41,985 bases of DNA from Spirochaetia bacterium (GTDB lineage Bacteria; Spirochaetota; Spirochaetia; Sphaerochaetales; Sphaerochaetaceae). The translations under genes were made by a program, and so were the position numbers. The notes under the pieces are model-generated. The model did no database searches. It was not told where the DNA came from and was given only the letters and a program-made list of their open reading frames with translations. Shown piece after piece: positions 1 to 6,885 of this stretch. The stretch is from NCBI GenBank assembly GCA_009930325.1, contig RZYO01000010.1, positions 1 to 41,985 on the forward strand, given 5' to 3'. How positions within the stretch are numbered: position 1 is the first letter of the stretch; each line of letters opens with the position of its first letter.

Positions 1-43
1 TTTTGTAAAAAAAATAAATAAATTCTTACAACATAACAATTTA

Positions 44-101
44 GACAAAAAAAGAACCGCTGCTAGTCATTTATGACTTTTGCAACGGCCCCTTTTTTTT
101 T
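44..101. terminator. Bidirectional rho-independent terminator
   Basis: A stem-loop at 57-88 pairs CCGCTGC with GCAACGG (one mismatch) and, inside it, AGTCAT with ATGACT. It has a run of A on its left and a run of T on its right, so it can terminate transcripts in both directions. It closes the sigma factor gene that ends at 117 on the minus strand. Nothing else is seen in bases 1-43. Confidence 0.85.
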
Positions 102-116
102 GTTAGTATATATCCA

Positions 117-989
117 TTATGCACTATAACTTTCTAGGCTTTTATGAATTTCTGTGTTTTGTAATTTTTGAATAGCTCTTTTTTCAATTTGTCTAATTCT
201 TTCTTTTGTTAAATTATAAATTTCACCAATTTCTTTTAGACTCATTTGATATTTATTATTCAAACCAAATCTGTGCTCAATTATATCTTTTTCTTTTTCA
301 CTTAATTGATTTAAAGCTTCATTAATATCTTCTTTTAACAAAGTTGTCATAACTTGTTGATCAGGACTGGCAATATCTGATTCTATATAATCACCAATAT
401 TGCTTGTTTCATTATCTTTAAATACTGGAGCATCTAAACTTACCATATCTTTAGAAACAGAAAGAAGTGTTTTTACAATTTCTAAATCCAAGTTTGTATC
501 ATCTGCTATCATTTGTTCTGTAGGGTCTTCGCCTAATTTATGCATCAAAGATTTTTGAGATTTTTGTATTTGTAATAATTCATTTGATCTATTTAAAGGA
601 AGTCTAACTGCTCTAGATTTTTCATTTATGGCTTTCATTATTGCTTGTCTAATCCACCACACTGCATAAGAAATAAAATGATATCCTTTATCTACATCAT
701 ATTTTTCAATTGCTGTCATTAAACCTATATTTCCTTCATCAATTAAATCGGCAAGAGGTAAACCTTGGTTTTGATAATTCTTTGCTATTTTAACAACAAA
801 TCTAAGATTAGATTCAATCATTTTATTTCTAGCTCTTAAATCACCTTTTTTTATTTTTCTAAATAATTCAACTTCTTCCTCATGAGTAATTAAAGGTAAC
901 TTATTTAACTCTTTCATGTACATTGATAAAACTGTAGCATCTTCATTTAAATTATCGTTATTATTAAGCATATCATTATTTTTTTTCAT
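117..989 (-). CDS. Sigma-70 family RNA polymerase sigma factor (RpoS/short-SigA type)
   Basis: A 290-residue sigma factor that directs RNA polymerase to a promoter class. Region 1.2 starts near residue 20. Region 2 (about 61-120) contains DLIDEGNIGLMTAIEKYD and SYAVWWIRQAI, and region 3 follows. Region 4 ends with the helix-turn-helix TKERIRQIEKRAIQKL. Region 1.1 and the long insert of housekeeping RpoD are absent, so a group 2 (RpoS-like) factor is more likely than the primary sigma, though sequence alone does not settle it. GGAGG lies 10 bases before the ATG. It is a single-gene unit ending at the terminator near position 60. I recall an alternative sigma gene next to groES in treponemes, which fits. 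A sigma-54 promoter directly upstream (1021-1037) suggests RpoN control. Confidence 0.93.
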   Translation of the reverse strand: MKKNNDMLNNNDNLNEDATVLSMYMKELNKLPLITHEEEVELFRKIKKGDLRARNKMIESNLRFVVKIAKNYQNQGLPLADLIDEGNIGLMTAIEKYDVDKGYHFISYAVWWIRQAIMKAINEKSRAVRLPLNRSNELLQIQKSQKSLMHKLGEDPTEQMIADDTNLDLEIVKTLLSVSKDMVSLDAPVFKDNETSNIGDYIESDIASPDQQVMTTLLKEDINEALNQLSEKEKDIIEHRFGLNNKYQMSLKEIGEIYNLTKERIRQIEKRAIQKLQNTEIHKSLESYSA

Positions 990-1020
990 TTAACCATTTC
1001 CTCCAGGTTGAAAATTAATA

Positions 1021-1037
1021 TGCAATATCTGTGCCAA
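1021..1037 (-). promoter_or_regulatory. Sigma-54 (-24/-12) promoter of the sigma factor gene
   Basis: The minus strand reads TTGGCACAGATATTGCA. This matches the RpoN consensus TGGCAC-N5-TTGCA, with the invariant GG (-24) and GC (-12) separated by exactly 10 bases. Transcription would begin near 1011, giving a leader of about 22 nt that contains the GGAGG at 1004-1000 and the ATG at 989. Spacing to RBS and start are therefore all consistent. No comparable sigma-70 promoter was evident between the gene and the terminator at 1108-1126. Confidence 0.85.
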
Positions 1038-1101
1038 ATAAAGAAACCGGCTTTCTCCTGTATAAAAATGATGCAATAAAAATAAATTACTAAAAATAAA
1101 T

Positions 1102-1126
1102 AAAAAAACAGGTCAAAATGACCCGT
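1102..1126 (-). terminator. Terminator of the small unknown gene
   Basis: On the minus strand, ACGGGTCA and TGACCTGT pair (one mismatch) around a short loop and are followed by a T run (complement of 1102-1107). It lies about 95 bases past the stop of the gene at 1219-1659 and before the sigma-54 promoter, so it insulates the sigma factor gene from read-through. Confidence 0.75.
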
Positions 1127-1149
1127 TAAATAATTTATAATAAAATAGT

Positions 1150-1166
1150 GTAGCATTTTGATACAA
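1150..1166. promoter_or_regulatory. Candidate enhancer-binding-protein site, copy 1
   Basis: Plus strand GTAGCATTTTGATACAA, a dyad with arms GTAGC and GATAC (one mismatch) around 5 bases. It differs at only two positions from the copy at 1191-1207. Its centre is about 146 bases upstream of the start predicted from the sigma-54 promoter, the usual range for upstream activator sites. Confidence 0.6.
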
Positions 1167-1190
1167 AACCAATTAATTGCTAACATTTCA

Positions 1191-1207
1191 GTAGCGTTTT
1201 GCTACAA
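1191..1207. promoter_or_regulatory. Candidate enhancer-binding-protein site, copy 2
   Basis: Plus strand GTAGCGTTTTGCTACAA, with a perfect dyad GTAGC/GCTAC around GTTTT. It begins exactly 41 bases from copy 1, about four helical turns, so both would face the same side of the DNA. Its centre is about 187-189 bases upstream of the predicted sigma-54 start. It has no T run, so it is not a terminator. Confidence 0.6.
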
Positions 1208-1218
1208 TGGAAGCTAAA

Positions 1219-1659
1219 TTATGCAAAAAAAGATTCTTCAAACAACATCCAAGGGAAATCAATTTCTACTGTTTTATAAAATGTTCTTCTATTTTCATCC
1301 TTTATTCTAAAAGGACTATCTTTCAAATCCTCTTCTATATTTTTAAAAGTATCTTCAATTAAATCAAAGATCATATCACCTTCACTTAATGCTACTTTTA
1401 TTTTCTTTTTTCCTAATAGATATACTACAAATTGAATTTTAAAGAATTCTAAAAATTCATCATTCAATGTAGTAATATCTACATTTCTTAATAAAAAAGT
1501 ATCACAAATGCAATCTAAACCTTTTACCAAATCTTTTTGGTCAAGAAATGAATTTGCTAATTTATAGAATGTCTGAGCTAAAGATAGTTGTGAATTATTA
1601 TTTGAAAAATAAAAATTTGACAACATCTTAGGATTTAACAATTTTGTGCATTCTTCCAT
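1219..1659 (-). CDS. Small protein of unknown function
   Basis: A 146-residue protein I do not recognise. It is rich in Lys, Phe, Leu and acidic residues, looks mostly helical and soluble, has no signal peptide or membrane segment, and ends in a hydrophobic FPWMLFEESFFA. The open frame extends upstream to a GTG at 1683. AAGGAG sits 6-7 bases before the ATG at 1659, and the predicted promoter (1688-1716) would start transcripts near 1681, so 1659 is the better start. It is a monocistronic unit between the groES promoter region and the sigma factor's control region, with its own terminator at 1102-1126. It may be a lineage-specific protein. Confidence 0.7.
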   Translation of the reverse strand: MEECTKLLNPKMLSNFYFSNNNSQLSLAQTFYKLANSFLDQKDLVKGLDCICDTFLLRNVDITTLNDEFLEFFKIQFVVYLLGKKKIKVALSEGDMIFDLIEDTFKNIEEDLKDSPFRIKDENRRTFYKTVEIDFPWMLFEESFFA

Positions 1660-1687
1660 TTCTTTCTCCTTCATACATTTCACTTAA

Positions 1688-1716
1688 AATATAATTATAA
1701 AGATATAAAAAGGCAA
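1688..1716 (-). promoter_or_regulatory. Sigma-70-type promoter of the small unknown gene
   Basis: On the minus strand, TTGCCT (1716-1711), 17 bases, then TATATT (1693-1688). These are the same hexamers and spacing as the divergent groES promoter. The predicted start lies about 10 bases before the AAGGAG of the ATG at 1659. Confidence 0.5.
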
Positions 1717-1751
1717 ATAAATTTTTGCTTAATTTTTTTTAAATTATTATA

Positions 1752-1780
1752 TTGCCTCTTACATTTTATATTGTTATATT
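1752..1780 (+). promoter_or_regulatory. groES promoter
   Basis: TTGCCT at 1752-1757, a 17-base spacer and TATATT at 1775-1780. The predicted start is near 1787, at the left edge of the inverted repeat 1788-1812. Confidence 0.6.
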
Positions 1781-1787
1781 TATAAAT

Positions 1788-1812
1788 ATGCAAAGAGTAA
1801 TCACCTTTGCAT
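1788..1812. promoter_or_regulatory. CIRCE-shaped inverted repeat before groES
   Basis: Perfect 8-base arms ATGCAAAG and CTTTGCAT are separated by 9 bases. The classic HrcA operator (CIRCE) has 9-base arms and the same 9-base gap, but its arms are TTAGCACTC/GAGTGCTAA, so the sequence differs. Placement on the predicted transcription start suits an operator, or a stem-loop at the 5' end of the mRNA. Confidence 0.6.
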
Positions 1813-1845
1813 TACGATTAAGTACAGTTTAAGGAGATTATAAAA

Positions 1846-2112
1846 ATGACAGTAAAACCTTTAGGTGACAGAATTCTAGTTAAAATGGATGAAGTAAAAG
1901 CACAAACAGCTAGTGGTTTATTTATTCCACAATCAGCACAAGAAAAAACACAAATTGCATCAGTTCTTGCTGTTGGCGATGATAAAGAAGCTATCACAGT
2001 AAAAATTGGCGATAAAATCTTACATGACAAATATGCAGGTACTCAAATAAAAATTGATGGTGAAGAGTTATTAATTATTAATATGAGCGATGTACTTGCT
2101 GTAGTAGAATAA
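1846..2112 (+). CDS. groES: GroES co-chaperonin (Cpn10)
   Basis: An 88-residue co-chaperonin that caps the GroEL ring and assists ATP-dependent folding in the cytoplasm. The start MTVKPLGDRILVKMDE is the family signature, followed by the mobile-loop segment around QTASGLFIPQSAQEK and the C-terminal strand ELLIINMSDVLAVVE. The GDDKEAITVKIGDKILHDKYAG region aligns with the roof hairpin and second half. AAGGAGA precedes the ATG. groEL does not follow: a terminator comes straight after the stop. As I recall, a solitary groES is typical of spirochaetes such as Treponema and Borrelia. A sigma-70-type promoter and a CIRCE-like inverted repeat precede it. Confidence 0.96.
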   Translation: MTVKPLGDRILVKMDEVKAQTASGLFIPQSAQEKTQIASVLAVGDDKEAITVKIGDKILHDKYAGTQIKIDGEELLIINMSDVLAVVE

Positions 2113-2134
2113 TAATTATTAGTTAATTATTAAT

Positions 2135-2173
2135 AAAAAAGCTATTTAGATAAATTTCTAGATAGCTTTTTTC
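2135..2173. terminator. Bidirectional terminator between groES and dinG
   Basis: AAAAAAGCTAT-TAGA pairs with TCTA-ATAGCTTTTTT around a 6-base loop, with A and T runs on opposite sides. It ends groES on the plus strand and the dinG operon on the minus strand. Confidence 0.88.
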
Positions 2174-2205
2174 ATGTTAAAGAATATTTTTTAAAAAATT
2201 GTTTA

Positions 2206-4359
2206 CTAATCTTTTCGAGAATATAAAAAATCTTCGATTTTATCACAAACGCCTGAACTACTAGTCTCAGGATGAAAGCAATTTGGTAATGCTCGTAACA
2301 TATATTGACCATAACTTTTTTGACTAATCCTACTATCAAGCAATAAAACAACACCATAATCAGCTGTAGATCGCATCAATCTACCAAAACCTTGTTTTAA
2401 CTTCATGGTAGCTAAAGGTAAAGATAAATTAAAAAATCCACTTTCGCCTCTTTTTTCATAATCCATAGTTCTTGCTTTTACAACAGGATGGGAAGGAACT
2501 TGAAATGGAAGTTTTACAATAATTACAAGTCTCAAAGTATTTCCAGGAGCATCTACACCTTCCCAAAATGAGGAGAGCGCAAACAAAGAGGAATTATCAT
2601 CATTTTTAAATTCTGTTATTAATTTATGCTTAGATGAATTTCCTTGAATTAACAAAGTTAAAGAGGCTTTTTCAAATTTGTCTTCAACAATTTTATAAAC
2701 CTTATTCATTATGTCTTTTGAAGTAAATAAAACTAAAGCTCCACCATTAGACGAATTAATACTATTAAATATCATTTCGCTAATATATTCTAAATATTTA
2801 TCTTCATTTTCTTTTTTCATCAATAAAGCTTTTTTATCTGATTCTGCACAATAAGCCGGAGGTGGTAAAGCATCAAGTGGTGTTAATAATAATAATTTAT
2901 TTTCATAATCAAAAGGTGATAAAAAACTTGATTTTAAAAATGTCCTTTTTTGATCATAAGGCAAACCAATCCGCGAAGTCCAGAATTTAAAATCATCACT
3001 TAAATCCAAAGTTGCACTTGTCAAAACAACAGTACTAAGTTCTTTGAAAATATTCTCAACCAATTCGTTAGAAATATCTAAAGGCGTAATTATTGTTGAA
3101 ATATCAACCACACTTGATCTTCGCCATTCTGCATCAAACCAATGAATCTCATCTTCACTCCAAGAAGCAAAATCTATAAACATTTTTAATACATTTACAC
3201 TTGCAACTATTCTAAAATGAGAGGTTTCAACCTCTTTTTCTAATGCTAATGAATTATCATCAATTTCAACTTGCTTAAGAAATTGTTCCATTAATTTATT
3301 ACATTCTTCTGTTTTTTTAATAATTTGGGTTGATGCTTCAATAAAATTGCTTAATCTTTTTTCTTGGGATTTTACTACATATACACTTTTATAATTTTGT
3401 TTTTCAAAAGTCTGTAATAAATATTGATTTAAAGTAGTAACTAAATTTTTTAACTCTTTATATTTTGAAATCAAAATTTGATGATCAAAGCCTTGCGTGG
3501 AAAATTTACCAAGTTTTTCAACTAAATTCTTCCCTTCACCTTTTTTAACAGAAGATAATAAATTCTCTATTTTTTTTAAAACAAAATAATTACTATATTC
3601 AATTGAAAAAAATTCTGAAGCGGTATCTTCTATATTATGTGCTTCATCAATTATTAATCTATTAAAAGCAGGCAAAATATTATCTTCAGCATATGTTAAA
3701 TCATTTTCTTTTCGACTTTTTGAATCAGTAAACAATAGATGGTGATTGCTTACAATTATCTTTGCTTTTTGTAATTTTATTTTACTTTTTTGAAAAAAAC
3801 ATTCTTTATAATATGGACATTTAAAATTTAAACATAATTCTCCATCACTATTAATTTTGCTTCTATCAAAAGGAATAGATAAATGATACTCAGTCAATAG
3901 ACCCGTTTCTGTTTTCGCACTCCATTTTTTAAATAAAGATTCTTTAGAATCAGGGTCCACTAAAAATGCTGGAGATTTTGCAATTTCATCACTAAAGCGC
4001 CTCAAACAAAGGTAATTACCCCGCCCAATTGCTAATGCTACATTGCAGTCCACATTGAGAATATCTAATATTGTTGGTATATCTTTTTTAAACAACTGAT
4101 CTTGAAGGTTTATAGTGGCAGTAGAAATTACAGTCCGTTCATCGCCATTTTCAATTGAATTATATATTGCAGGAACTAAATAGGCATAACTTTTGCCGAT
4201 ACCTGTACCAGCCTCAATTATAGCAATTGAATCATTTTTATAGGCTTCAGTGATTAATTTAACCATCTGAATTTGCCCTTCCCTAATTTCATAAGTTTTT
4301 AACTTAGTTGATAAAAGTCCACCTTTATCAAAAATATCTTCTATTTGTTCATTTGTCAT
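2206..4359 (-). CDS. dinG: DinG/XPD-family ATP-dependent DNA helicase
   Basis: A 717-residue superfamily 2 helicase of the iron-sulfur DinG/XPD group, expected to unwind DNA 5' to 3' in repair and in resolving unusual structures. Walker A is EAGTGIGKS (about 49-57). Four cysteines at about 118, 176, 181 and 187 (CPYYKEC) are placed to hold a 4Fe-4S cluster. The DEAH box is at 238-241 (IIDEAHNIEDTA), and motif VI is QGFGRLMRS near the C terminus. There is no N-terminal exonuclease domain, unlike some Gram-positive DinG proteins. Its ATG overlaps the atoC stop by one base (TAATG), so it is translationally coupled as the last gene of the murG-cvpA-holB-atoS-atoC-dinG operon. Confidence 0.93.
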   Translation of the reverse strand: MTNEQIEDIFDKGGLLSTKLKTYEIREGQIQMVKLITEAYKNDSIAIIEAGTGIGKSYAYLVPAIYNSIENGDERTVISTATINLQDQLFKKDIPTILDILNVDCNVALAIGRGNYLCLRRFSDEIAKSPAFLVDPDSKESLFKKWSAKTETGLLTEYHLSIPFDRSKINSDGELCLNFKCPYYKECFFQKSKIKLQKAKIIVSNHHLLFTDSKSRKENDLTYAEDNILPAFNRLIIDEAHNIEDTASEFFSIEYSNYFVLKKIENLLSSVKKGEGKNLVEKLGKFSTQGFDHQILISKYKELKNLVTTLNQYLLQTFEKQNYKSVYVVKSQEKRLSNFIEASTQIIKKTEECNKLMEQFLKQVEIDDNSLALEKEVETSHFRIVASVNVLKMFIDFASWSEDEIHWFDAEWRRSSVVDISTIITPLDISNELVENIFKELSTVVLTSATLDLSDDFKFWTSRIGLPYDQKRTFLKSSFLSPFDYENKLLLLTPLDALPPPAYCAESDKKALLMKKENEDKYLEYISEMIFNSINSSNGGALVLFTSKDIMNKVYKIVEDKFEKASLTLLIQGNSSKHKLITEFKNDDNSSLFALSSFWEGVDAPGNTLRLVIIVKLPFQVPSHPVVKARTMDYEKRGESGFFNLSLPLATMKLKQGFGRLMRSTADYGVVLLLDSRISQKSYGQYMLRALPNCFHPETSSSGVCDKIEDFLYSRKD

Positions 4360-5708
4360 TATTTATATTCTTCTAATTTTCTATGAAGAGTTTTTCTTCC
4401 TATCTTTAAGACTTCAGCAGTTTTACTTTTATTTCCATTTAAGCTATTTAAAGTTGATAAAATTACCTTTTTTTCTACTTCGGCCAAACTTAAACCAACT
4501 TCAATATTCAATGATTGAGATTCATGATCTTGCGTGATTTGAGGAGGTAAATCTTTAACATCAACAAATTCATTTCTACACATAACAATAGAAGCTTCTA
4601 TACAATTTCTTAACTCTCTAATATTGCCTGGCCAATCATATTTATATAAAGCGGCTTTTGCATCAGAGGTAAACCCTTTCACCTCAGTATTATTTTCTTT
4701 ATTTATTTGGTCTAAGAAAGATGCCATTAATAAAGGAATGTCTTCTTTTCTCTCTCTAAGAGGAGGAACTTCCACATGTACTACATTTAATCTATAATAC
4801 AAATCTTCTCTAAAGTTTCCTTTTTCAATTTCTTTTAATAAATTTTTATTTGTTGCTGTAACTATTCTTACATCAACGGTTATAGTTTTTTCTCCACCAA
4901 CTCTTTCAAATTGTCGCTCTTGCAAAACTCTTAGGATTTTTATTTGAGTAGCTAAGTTTATTTCACCTATTTCATCTAAAAAAATAGTTCCTCCATTTGC
5001 AAGCTCAAATCTTCCTTTTTTTGCTGATATTGCTCCTGTAAAAGCTCCTTTTTCATGTCCAAACAATTCACTTTCTAATAAACTTTCACTTAATGCAGCA
5101 CAATGAACTTTAATAAATGGCCCATTTCTTCTATTTGATATTTGATGAATTGCATCAGCAACTAATTCTTTACCAACGCCACTTTCTCCTGTAACTAAGA
5201 CAGAAGCTTTTGTTGGTGCTACTTGGTTTATAGTCTCTAATAATTTTCTTATTTGAGAACTATTGCCTATCATTTTACCATAATTATTTGATGCTTTTAA
5301 TGCAGCTAATTCTTCTTTTATTTTTATATTTTCATCAATTAAATCTTTATGTTTTAAAGATTTTTTAACTAGCAATAACAATCGATCTAAATCTAAAGGT
5401 TTTGTGAAAAAATCAACAGCCCCATCTCTCATAGCATTTACAGCAGTTTCAATTGTTCCATGCCCTGTTAAAATTACAACAGGAATATTAGGATATGTTG
5501 ATACAACTTTTTTTAACAACTCTTGACCATTCATCTCATCCATTCTTAAATCAGTTATCACTAAATCAACATCATTTTTATTAATTAAGGACCAAGCAAC
5601 TTTACCATTTTCAGCTGTTAATACATTATAATCTTCTAATTCAAAAGCTAAAGCTAAGCCTTCTCTAATATTTTTTTCATCGTCACAAACTAAAATTGTT
5701 CTATTCAT
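4359..5708 (-). CDS. atoC: AtoC/NtrC-type sigma-54-dependent response regulator
   Basis: A 449-residue bacterial enhancer-binding protein that activates sigma-54 promoters when phosphorylated. The receiver domain (1-120) has the acidic pocket CDDE, phosphoacceptor D53 (ITDLRM) and K103. The AAA+ domain has Walker A GESGVGKE (174-181), an intact GAFTGA loop (221-226) that contacts sigma-54, and Walker B GTIFLDEIGEI. The C-terminal Fis-type helix-turn-helix ends GRKTLHRKLEEYK. The start at 5708 is preferred over an in-frame ATG at 5729 because GGGAG lies 7 bases before it; it overlaps the atoS stop. It is the obvious candidate to act at the sigma-54 promoter at 1021-1037. It resembles treponemal AtoC and Borrelia Rrp2. 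Confidence 0.93.
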   Translation of the reverse strand: MNRTILVCDDEKNIREGLALAFELEDYNVLTAENGKVAWSLINKNDVDLVITDLRMDEMNGQELLKKVVSTYPNIPVVILTGHGTIETAVNAMRDGAVDFFTKPLDLDRLLLLVKKSLKHKDLIDENIKIKEELAALKASNNYGKMIGNSSQIRKLLETINQVAPTKASVLVTGESGVGKELVADAIHQISNRRNGPFIKVHCAALSESLLESELFGHEKGAFTGAISAKKGRFELANGGTIFLDEIGEINLATQIKILRVLQERQFERVGGEKTITVDVRIVTATNKNLLKEIEKGNFREDLYYRLNVVHVEVPPLRERKEDIPLLMASFLDQINKENNTEVKGFTSDAKAALYKYDWPGNIRELRNCIEASIVMCRNEFVDVKDLPPQITQDHESQSLNIEVGLSLAEVEKKVILSTLNSLNGNKSKTAEVLKIGRKTLHRKLEEYK

Positions 5709-6885
5709 CAAAACTCTCCCTAGAATCATCTATTGCAAGTCTTTCACTATGAGGTACTGGTAGAGTTATAGTAAACTCACTTCCTTTATCTAATTCACTT
5801 TTAACTCTAATATCACCTTTATGTTCTTTTATTACTTTATAAACTACTGTTAAACCTAATCCTGTACCACTAGCCTTTGTGGTAAAATAAGGTTCAAATA
5901 TTTTATTAACTGTATTTTGATCCATTCCCTTTCCAGAATCTTTAACTACTATTACAACTTCATCGCCCCTTAATTTTACACAGATATTAATTGTACCTTT
6001 TTTATCAATTGCATTCATTGCATTTTTAATAATATTCAATAAAGCCTGTCTAAATAGATTAGTATCTAATTCTACTTTAGGAGTACTTTTTATATCTCTA
6101 ATCAATTTTACATGATTTTCTTTTAATTCAGGTTCAATAAAATTACATATTTCATTAATTGCTCTTGATACACTAGTTAACTTTAATTTAGTATCCATAG
6201 GTCTTACAGCAAAAAGAAAATCGACAACAATAGAGTTTAACCTTTCAATCTCTTCAGATAATACATTAATATATCTTGAGGCATCATCAATTGTTAAAGT
6301 TTGTTTTTTTTCAAAAGCCTTATTTAATAATTGTAAGTGAATACTCATTGCAGCTAAAGGATTTTTTATTTCATGTGCTACCCCTGCGGCCATAGTTGTC
6401 ATGCTTGCTAAATTTTCACTTCTTCTTAATCTTGTTTCATTTCTTTTTTGTATTGTTATATCTTTAAAAACTAATAAGAAACCATTTTCATCAATTTCTT
6501 TTTCATCAGTTAATTTAATCACATTCAACAAAATAGTTCGAATCTCTTCTCCCCATTGATAATTAAATTCATTTTCTTCTTCATTATATCCAATTTTAGT
6601 TAACTCAGCTTGTATATATGCGATAACATTTTTATCTTCGATAATACTATAAATACTATCTCCCTCATAAGTTTTCTTTCTAATAATAGGAGGTAGTAGT
6701 TTTGCAACTTTATTAATATATACTAATCTTTTTCTATTATCTAATAATATTATACCTTGTGCTAAATTATCTAATACTTGTTCTAAAATGGATATATATG
6801 AATCTTCTCTTTTTATTAATTGTTCAATTTGAATAATATCAAGTTGTTCAAGTTTTTCTAAAGCTCTTTTTACAAAATTATGCAT
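5701..6885 (-). CDS. atoS: AtoS/NtrB-type cytoplasmic sensor histidine kinase
   Basis: A 394-residue kinase, partner of the adjacent AtoC. It has no membrane segment, so it should sense a cytoplasmic signal. After an N-terminal helix, a PAS-like domain spans about 30-145 (LAQGIILLDNRKRLVYIN to FLLVFKDIT). The HisKA domain carries the phosphoacceptor H171 in GVAHEIKNPLAAM. The HATPase domain has the N box NIIKNAMNAI, the G1 box VKDSGKGMD and the G2 box ASGTGLGLTVV. GGAG stands 7 bases before the ATG at 6885; another ATG two codons upstream is too close to it. It overlaps the holB stop by 8 bases. All catalytic boxes look intact. The ligand cannot be read from the sequence. Confidence 0.92.
   Translation of the reverse strand: MHNFVKRALEKLEQLDIIQIEQLIKREDSYISILEQVLDNLAQGIILLDNRKRLVYINKVAKLLPPIIRKKTYEGDSIYSIIEDKNVIAYIQAELTKIGYNEEENEFNYQWGEEIRTILLNVIKLTDEKEIDENGFLLVFKDITIQKRNETRLRRSENLASMTTMAAGVAHEIKNPLAAMSIHLQLLNKAFEKKQTLTIDDASRYINVLSEEIERLNSIVVDFLFAVRPMDTKLKLTSVSRAINEICNFIEPELKENHVKLIRDIKSTPKVELDTNLFRQALLNIIKNAMNAIDKKGTINICVKLRGDEVVIVVKDSGKGMDQNTVNKIFEPYFTTKASGTGLGLTVVYKVIKEHKGDIRVKSELDKGSEFTITLPVPHSERLAIDDSRESFDE

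Noticed and set aside
986-1186. Open frame of 66 codons on the minus strand upstream of the sigma factor gene
   Set aside because: It spans the terminator at 1102-1126 and the sigma-54 promoter, has no Shine-Dalgarno, and its residues (Phe/Ile/Tyr-rich) look like translated AT-rich spacer.
1191-1205. Stem GTAGC/GCTAC as a terminator of the small unknown gene
   Set aside because: No T run follows on either strand, and a near-identical copy lies 41 bases away; a proper terminator is present at 1102-1126.
1788-1812. Canonical CIRCE element at groES
   Set aside because: The 9-base gap fits, but the arms do not match TTAGCACTC/GAGTGCTAA and are 8 rather than 9 bases; reported as CIRCE-shaped only.
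1818-2030. Open frame antisense to groES
   Set aside because: Shadow of the groES codons; no start signal and no family resemblance.
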